From NCBI GenBank assembly GCA_945867755.1, contig CAMBJN010000038.1:1-10051 (forward strand): a stretch of DNA of 10,051 bases. Reading direction: 5' to 3'. The translations under genes were made by a program, and so were the position numbers. The stretch comes from Polynucleobacter meluiroseus (GTDB taxonomy: Bacteria; Pseudomonadota; Gammaproteobacteria; Burkholderiales; Burkholderiaceae). Under the pieces are notes generated by a model, which did no database searches, was not told the DNA's origin, and was given only the letters and a program-made list of their open reading frames with translations. This document shows positions 5,697 to 10,051 of this stretch, piece by piece. Within the stretch, counting starts at the first letter, position 1. Each line of letters begins with the position of its first letter.

Positions 5697-6524
5697 ATGC
5701 TTGCATACCGCCACGCCTTTCACGCAGGCAATCACGCTGATGTTTTAAAGCACTGCGTGCTTCAACAAATTTTGCTCTACATGAATCAAAAAGATAAATC
5801 TTATTGGGTGATCGACACTCATGCTGGGGCAGGCATGTATTCACTTGAATCAGAGTATGCCAACACTAAGGGCGAATATCACCATGGCGTGGCTCGTTTG
5901 CAAGGTCGCGATGATTTGCCATCCGCATTGCAAGAGTACTTAGATTTAGTGAAAGCTTGTAATAACAAAGGTGAGTGGAATTTGTATCCCGGTTCACCGG
6001 AAATCATTCGTCGCACCATCAGAGCTGAAGATCGGATCCGCTTGTTTGAACTTCATCCGACCGATCATGATTTGCTGGCTGAGCACTTTGAGCGCGACCG
6101 TCAGACCAAGGTATTTAAGGGCGATGGCTTTGCGGCACTCAAGGCTTTGTTACCACCGCCAACTAAGCGCGGTGTTATTTTCATGGACCCACCCTATGAG
6201 ATCAAAAGCGATTACCTGAAGGTTATTGCTGCTTTAGAAGAAGGTCTGGCCCGATTTGCGGAAGGTGTGTATGTGGTTTGGTATCCCATCTTGACTCGTG
6301 GCGATCATCATCCATTGGTGGAGTCGATGCGAGGGCTCTCAGAAAAAACCTTGAATGTTTCAATCGTCGTTCAAGAACCTGACGAACGAGGTTTTGGAAT
6401 GTTGGGCAGTGGTTTGTGCGTGATCAATCCACCATGGGTATTAAAAGACGCATTAAATACTATCTTGCCGTATTTGGTCGATGCGCTTGCGCAATACCCA
6501 GAAGCTCGTTATGAGCTTTCATAA
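5697..6524 (+). CDS. rlmJ: 23S rRNA (adenine(2030)-N6)-methyltransferase RlmJ
   Basis: A complete 275-residue protein, close to E. coli RlmJ (280). It transfers a methyl group from S-adenosylmethionine to N6 of A2030 in 23S rRNA, acting on RNA before full ribosome assembly. The diagnostic N-terminus is YRHAFHAGNHADVLKH (4-19). The SAM-binding fold shows DTHAGAGMY (40-48), YPGSP (97-101) and ELHP (118-121). The catalytic N6-methyltransferase motif is DPPYE (164-168). VVWYPI and INPPW follow, as in the family. Start ATG 5697 agrees with the E. coli N-terminus, yet no Shine-Dalgarno precedes it (AAAAAACTCCCA). It is probably co-transcribed with the winged-helix gene. Its stop lies 5 bases from the convergent cysB stop, so the two transcripts must overlap at their 3' ends unless termination occurs inside the genes. 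Confidence 0.95.
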   Translation: MLAYRHAFHAGNHADVLKHCVLQQILLYMNQKDKSYWVIDTHAGAGMYSLESEYANTKGEYHHGVARLQGRDDLPSALQEYLDLVKACNNKGEWNLYPGSPEIIRRTIRAEDRIRLFELHPTDHDLLAEHFERDRQTKVFKGDGFAALKALLPPPTKRGVIFMDPPYEIKSDYLKVIAALEEGLARFAEGVYVVWYPILTRGDHHPLVESMRGLSEKTLNVSIVVQEPDERGFGMLGSGLCVINPPWVLKDALNTILPYLVDALAQYPEARYELS

Positions 6525-6529
6525 ATTTT

Positions 6530-7471
6530 CTAAATTTGGTAATCAACACTTTCACCCAACATTGCCTGATCCACTAATTTACGCGTCAAGCTTGGCGAAA
6601 ATAATTCAATGAATGTGTACACAAAAGAGCGCAAGTAAGCGTTCTGCTTCAGTGCAATTTTTGTCACATTGTTGCCAAACAAGTGTCCTGCTGGAATAAC
6701 CTTTAAGTTTTTATCTCGTTCAGCATCGTAGGCAACCCCCGCCACGATGCCAATGCCCATACCTGTCTCAACATAGGTTTTGATCACATCAGCATCAATC
6801 GCTTCTAAAACCACATCTGGTTTTAAGTGTTTGCTATCAAACGCTTTGTCTATTTTTGATCGACCCGCAAATGCTTTGTCATAAGTGATGATGGGGTATT
6901 CCGCCAAGTCTTCAAGAGAGATGTTCTTTTTGGAGAGCAGGGGGTGTTCAGATTGAACCGCAATCACGTGTTGCCATTGATAGCCTGGCAGGGTCAGCAG
7001 GCCTTCAACACCTGAAACTCCCTCAGTAGCAATGGCAATGTCGGCTTGATCGTGAATCAACATATCGGCAATTTGCTGGGGGCTGCCCTGTTGGATGCTG
7101 ACCCTGACTTTGGGGAAACGCTTGGTGAATTCTGTTAATACCTTGGGCAGGGCGTATCTTGCCTGAGTATGGGTGGTGGCAATCACAAAGTTGCCCTGGT
7201 CTTGAGCGGCAAAATCTTTGCCAACCCTCCTCAAAGTTTCAACTTCTACCAATATTCTTTCAATTGAAGTTAGTATTCGCTTACCTGGCTCGGTAAGATT
7301 TCTAATCCTTTTCCCGTGACGGCGAAAAATGTCTACCCCTAATTCGTCCTCAAGCTCCAGGATAGCTTTTGATACCCCCGGTTGGGAAGTGAATAAAGTT
7401 TTGGCGGCCTCGGTCAGGTTGAAGTTCTGACGAACAGCCTCTCTGACAAACTTAAATTGATGAAGGTTCAT
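6530..7471 (-). CDS. cysB: CysB-family LysR-type transcriptional regulator
   Basis: A complete 313-residue LysR-type regulator. The N-terminal helix-turn-helix is NLTEAAKTLFTSQPGVSKAI (18-37), followed by LEDELGVDIFRRHGKR. The effector domain has ATTHTQARYALP (98-109). Thr100, Thr102 and Gln103 stand at the same positions as the E. coli CysB residues that bind sulfate or N-acetylserine. GSPQQIADMLIHDQADIAIATE (129-150) and EAIDADVIKTYVETGMGIGIVAG are also CysB-specific. CysB activates sulfate uptake and cysteine biosynthesis genes when sulfur is short and usually represses itself. The wording is closest to Burkholderia-type CysB; the paralogue Cbl/SsuR is a possible alternative. A Shine-Dalgarno (AAGGA) lies about 9-10 bases before the ATG. 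No sulfur assimilation gene is in the window. It lies 135 bases after lptG on the same strand. Confidence 0.92.
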   Translation of the reverse strand: MNLHQFKFVREAVRQNFNLTEAAKTLFTSQPGVSKAILELEDELGVDIFRRHGKRIRNLTEPGKRILTSIERILVEVETLRRVGKDFAAQDQGNFVIATTHTQARYALPKVLTEFTKRFPKVRVSIQQGSPQQIADMLIHDQADIAIATEGVSGVEGLLTLPGYQWQHVIAVQSEHPLLSKKNISLEDLAEYPIITYDKAFAGRSKIDKAFDSKHLKPDVVLEAIDADVIKTYVETGMGIGIVAGVAYDAERDKNLKVIPAGHLFGNNVTKIALKQNAYLRSFVYTFIELFSPSLTRKLVDQAMLGESVDYQI

Positions 7472-7492
7472 GGCTGACCATCCTTATATGTA

Positions 7493-7518
7493 TTTAATCG
7501 TATATTAAACACATTCTA
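7493..7518 (-). promoter_or_regulatory. Candidate cysB operator (T-N11-A palindrome) and -10 box
   Basis: TTTAAT (7493-7498), CGTAT, ATTAAA (7504-7509) form a perfect 6-bp dyad. Its inner part has the LysR-type T-N11-A form (TAAT-N5-ATTA). It lies 22-38 bases upstream of the cysB ATG. A -10-like TAGAAT (complement of 7513-7518) would start transcription near 7506, inside the palindrome. Protein bound there would block initiation, as expected for autorepression. The -35 match is poor. Confidence 0.45.
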
Positions 7519-7606
7519 TATTATTTTTAGAAATTAAGGTTATGGCTCTTTTTACAACTCTTTTCTACTGTTCTTTTTTGAGTATTGATTAGATTGCTTG
7601 TGCTTT

Positions 7607-8767
7607 TTAAACCTTAGACACCCATCGAATGCCAGCAATGGCCAATATGAAGTAAATGAGCGCAGGAATCACCGCGCTCAAAAACGGTGGCCATGCACCA
7701 AGTAAGCCCGCATGTGAAAATAGGTTATTAAATAGCTGGAAGCTGATGCCCAGCATGATGCCACCGAAGACCTTATAGCCAATACCGCCAGAGCGTGTTT
7801 GGAGGTAAGCAAATGGCAGAGCCAAAACCAGCATCACCAAGATCGTGAATGGGTAAATCACTTTTTTCCAAAAAGAAATTGCGTAACGTTGGTAGTCTTG
7901 TCTGTTTTCTTCAAGGTGGTTGATGTAACTGAATAAATTGATGATGGATAAGCGATCGGGCTTAATTAATAAAGCACCCAATAATGCAGGACTGACTTCC
8001 GTTTCAATATCTAGTGAATCAGTACGTTTGATGGTAGTTGAAAAGTTTGGATCTAGGCGACTAGATGAATTAATTTCAGTGAAACGTGTTTCGGTAACTT
8101 TATTTAAGCGCCAAACACCGTTACCAACAAACTGGACTGTTTCAGCAGTGCGACTCAATAGCAGGCGGTATTCGCCGTCAAACTCATACATCCTAAAGCC
8201 ACGAATGATTTCATTGGTTTCCAAAGAGCCTACATTGATGTAACGAATCCCCTTTTGGACTTGACCTTTGCCGTCATTACCCCTTAATTTATCTTTGATC
8301 CACGCACCAGAGCGGAACTCTAAAACTTCTTTGCCTTGATTAAGAGCACTTAGGCGCACATTCTTAGAAACCCCTTCACTCAACGGGCCCAATACCTCAC
8401 TCATCAATAAGATCAAGAAAGCAATTGGTACTGCGATTTTCATCAAAGTCACCAAAGCTTTTTTTGTGTCAAGACCTGCAATGCGCAAGATGGTGTATTC
8501 AGATTGTGCGGCCATATTGGCCATGACATAAATGCCGGCAATCAATCCTGCAATCGGCATGATTTCGACAAGACGGCTGGGGACCTTAAGAAGAACAGTG
8601 ATGAAGGCTAGTAATACCGTATAAGTATTGGTGGTGTCACCCATTTCAGCAATGAAATCAAAAAAAATGAATAATGAAATCAAGGCGAACAAAATAAAAA
8701 CAAAAGATAAATAAATTTGTTTTGCTAAATAACGTTCGTACACGAGTGGGAAAAGCTTATGCCACAT
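7607..8767 (-). CDS. lptG: LPS export ABC transporter permease LptG
   Basis: A complete 386-residue inner-membrane protein. LptG pairs with LptF and two LptB ATPases to extract LPS from the inner membrane and push it along the LptC-LptA bridge to LptDE. Membrane helices appear at about 19-40, 50-85 (two stretches), 104-124, 302-322, 332-350 and 361-380. The large periplasmic beta-jellyroll lies at about 130-295. The cytoplasmic coupling helix that contacts LptB is QSEYTILRIAGL (88-99), containing Glu90. YERYLAKQIY at 10-19 matches the family N-terminus, so about six to eight extra residues precede the usual start; no better Met exists. It starts 2 bases after the lptF stop with no clear Shine-Dalgarno of its own, implying translational coupling. 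No terminator hairpin is seen after its stop, so readthrough into cysB is possible. Confidence 0.95.
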   Translation of the reverse strand: MWHKLFPLVYERYLAKQIYLSFVFILFALISLFIFFDFIAEMGDTTNTYTVLLAFITVLLKVPSRLVEIMPIAGLIAGIYVMANMAAQSEYTILRIAGLDTKKALVTLMKIAVPIAFLILLMSEVLGPLSEGVSKNVRLSALNQGKEVLEFRSGAWIKDKLRGNDGKGQVQKGIRYINVGSLETNEIIRGFRMYEFDGEYRLLLSRTAETVQFVGNGVWRLNKVTETRFTEINSSSRLDPNFSTTIKRTDSLDIETEVSPALLGALLIKPDRLSIINLFSYINHLEENRQDYQRYAISFWKKVIYPFTILVMLVLALPFAYLQTRSGGIGYKVFGGIMLGISFQLFNNLFSHAGLLGAWPPFLSAVIPALIYFILAIAGIRWVSKV

Positions 8768-8769
8768 AT

Positions 8770-9894
8770 TTATTGCACACCATGTTTGGGGGAGCGCTTA
8801 CTGAGCATCCATTTTTTGTAGCGGCCAAATAATGTGATCGATCTATTTTGACGATAAATGATCAGAGTAAGACCTATCAATGCAATCACCACATGAAGCA
8901 ACCACCAACCAATTGAGAATGAGAGTTTGCCTGTACTGACCCATGCCTGCATTAATTTCAACAAGTTGGAGTAAATGAAGTAAAGCAATACGGCCATGAT
9001 CAGCGCGGTATATCGACCCCTGCGAGGATCCATGTATGAGAGTGGGATGGCAATGATTGCAAAAACAAAGACCATCAAAGGTAAACCGGTGCGCCAAAGT
9101 ATTTCACCAAGGTGCGCTTTATTTAAATCTTGAATCAAAATCCAGGCAGGTAATGTTCTTGGGCTATTGATGATAGGGTCAATCACTTTGTCTGCAAGTT
9201 TGACTGTGTAATTATCAAACTCGGTGATTCTGAAGTCGGTATTACCAGGGACTCCTTCGTAGCGCCTACCAGTTTCTAGAATCAGTTGTTTTTCTCCGTC
9301 AGAAGTGTTTTGTATAGAGCCCTGTTTAGCTACGGCCACCAATTGGCGCTCTTTGCCAAAGTCAGTCATAAAAACATTTTTGATTACATCTGTTTCGGGA
9401 TTTATGCTCTCGATAAAAAACACACGATTATTACCAGAGGACTCTCGGAACTGACCGGGCGCCAACATCGAAATATCATCACGTTGCTGAAAGCGCTGCT
9501 TGATCGTGGCTGATTGTTCGCTGGCCCAGGGAGAAACAAAAATTGAGAGAAGGGCAATGGCCACAGCAATTGGGGTTGTGAAATTTAAGATGGGGCGCAA
9601 AATCTTCAACAGGCTGATGCCTGCCGTTTGCCAAATAACCATTTCTGAGTCTTTGTACCAACGTGTTAAGACCATCAAAATAGCCACAAAAACCGAAGCG
9701 GTTAATAAAATTGGTAGGTAATTAATCATGCCTAGACCAATTAAAACCAGAGCATCTTTGGGGTTGGCGGTACCGCTGGCGGCATTTCCTAAAACCCTGA
9801 TCATTAGATTAGTTAAAACAAGCGTGACCAAAACCATGAACACCACACCTGTGGTGAAATTGAGTTCTTGTCGAAGGGCTCTTTTAAAGATCAT
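8770..9894 (-). CDS. lptF: LPS export ABC transporter permease LptF
   Basis: A 374-residue inner-membrane permease from ATG 9894, close to E. coli LptF (366). It is the partner of LptG in the LptB2FG transporter. Helices lie at about 15-36, 48-76 and 97-120, with three more in the C-terminal part (around GLPLMVFVFAIIAIPLSY, YTALIMAVLLYFIYS and WWLLHVVIALIGLTLIIY). A periplasmic jellyroll lies between. The coupling helix is KDSEMVIWQTAGIS (81-94), with Glu84. The reading frame is open to an earlier ATG at 9957, but those 21 extra residues (starting MFCICARQ) are polar, lack a Shine-Dalgarno and do not match the family, whose proteins begin like MIFKRALRQEL. Start 9894 also lacks a clear Shine-Dalgarno. 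Translation of lptG is coupled to this gene. It diverges from pepA, a neighbourhood also found in E. coli. Confidence 0.94.
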   Translation of the reverse strand: MIFKRALRQELNFTTGVVFMVLVTLVLTNLMIRVLGNAASGTANPKDALVLIGLGMINYLPILLTASVFVAILMVLTRWYKDSEMVIWQTAGISLLKILRPILNFTTPIAVAIALLSIFVSPWASEQSATIKQRFQQRDDISMLAPGQFRESSGNNRVFFIESINPETDVIKNVFMTDFGKERQLVAVAKQGSIQNTSDGEKQLILETGRRYEGVPGNTDFRITEFDNYTVKLADKVIDPIINSPRTLPAWILIQDLNKAHLGEILWRTGLPLMVFVFAIIAIPLSYMDPRRGRYTALIMAVLLYFIYSNLLKLMQAWVSTGKLSFSIGWWLLHVVIALIGLTLIIYRQNRSITLFGRYKKWMLSKRSPKHGVQ

Positions 9895-9932
9895 AAAAAG
9901 CGAAGCTGGGCGATAATGATGTGTATTAGAAA

Positions 9933-9947
9933 TTTGCCTTGCGCAAA
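9933..9947. promoter_or_regulatory. Dyad element between lptF and pepA
   Basis: TTTGC-CTTGC-GCAAA is a perfect 5-bp dyad with a 5-base spacer. It overlaps the 8-base perfect palindrome TTGCGCAA (9939-9946), and GCAAAA follows at 9949-9954. It occupies the centre of the 74-base divergent gap, where promoters for both genes must lie. On the reverse strand TTGCAT (from 9953 downward) could be a -35 for lptF, with TCTAAT as a poor -10. The binding protein, if any, is unknown. Confidence 0.35.
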
Positions 9948-9955
9948 TGCAAAAC

Positions 9956-9961
9956 AAAGGA
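9956..9961 (+). promoter_or_regulatory. Shine-Dalgarno of pepA
   Basis: AAAGGA sits 7 bases before the ATG at 9969, fixing the start of the partial gene at the right edge. Confidence 0.65.
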
Positions 9962-9968
9962 AATCCAC

Positions 9969-10051
9969 ATGGAATGTAGCACGAAAGTATTTGGAGAGGG
10001 CTCTTTAGGCATAAAGGCTCAAATGTCTACTGTCACTGGTTGTTTGGTGTG
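9969..10051 (+). CDS. pepA: N-terminus of leucyl aminopeptidase PepA (partial, runs off right edge)
   Basis: An open frame of 27 full codons from ATG 9969 to the window end, beginning MECSTKVFGEGSLGIK and reaching GCLV. PepA is a cytoplasmic, two-metal, hexameric M17 aminopeptidase. Its N-terminal domain is variable and its catalytic domain lies entirely outside the window. The call rests on the opening (compare MDFSIK or MQFSTK in betaproteobacterial PepA), the good Shine-Dalgarno, and the conserved divergent arrangement with lptF seen in E. coli and betaproteobacteria. The 27 residues alone would not prove the family. Confidence 0.72.
   Translation, partial: MECSTKVFGEGSLGIKAQMSTVTGCLV

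Noticed and set aside
6521..6536. AAATTT-TCT-AAATTT as a bidirectional terminator between rlmJ and cysB
   Set aside because: The stem is all A/T, short, and has no flanking GC-rich part; it would be too weak to terminate on its own.
9895..9957. N-terminal extension of LptF to an ATG at 9957
   Set aside because: The extra 21 residues do not match the LptF family, have no Shine-Dalgarno and would consume most of the divergent promoter region.

Overview
This window looks like ordinary core chromosome of a betaproteobacterium in the Burkholderiales, most like Polynucleobacter. That placement rests on remembered protein families and gene order: a Burkholderia-type CysB, the gene run yebC-purD-hemF, and lptF-lptG facing pepA. 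It is also supported by moderate GC content (by eye, mid-40s percent) and short intergenic gaps. It is inference and was not tested by a search. I saw no mobile element, prophage, CRISPR array or rRNA. No stretch longer than about 140 bases lacks a gene.

Layout. Bases 1-2750 hold a leftward cluster, transcribed yebC -> purD -> hemF, with hemF running off the left edge. It covers a YebC-family factor, a purine biosynthesis step and the oxygen-dependent step of haem synthesis. A 138-base divergent region then separates it from a rightward pair: qor (zinc-free quinone oxidoreductase) and a 3-hydroxyisobutyrate dehydrogenase/tartronate semialdehyde reductase family gene. A complete tRNA-Leu (anticodon CAA) follows on the same strand; its likely promoter lies inside the end of the preceding gene.

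Bases 4990-5659 hold the two least understood genes. They are a divergent pair: a 73-residue acidic protein of unknown function (leftward) and a 112-residue winged-helix DNA-binding protein (rightward). Neither has a Shine-Dalgarno sequence, and a 17-base AT-rich palindrome lies between them. rlmJ (23S rRNA m6A2030 methyltransferase) follows the winged-helix gene and ends 5 bases from the convergent cysB.

Bases 6530-9894 are leftward: lptF -> lptG (the membrane subunits of the LPS export transporter, 2 bases apart), a 135-base gap, then cysB. A T-N11-A palindrome just upstream of cysB is a candidate autoregulatory operator. At the right edge the first 27 codons of pepA diverge from lptF.

I found no convincing new multi-gene system. 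The best leads are small: the unknown acidic ORF with its winged-helix neighbour and shared palindrome, the cysB operator, and the tRNA-Leu leader and 3' repeats.
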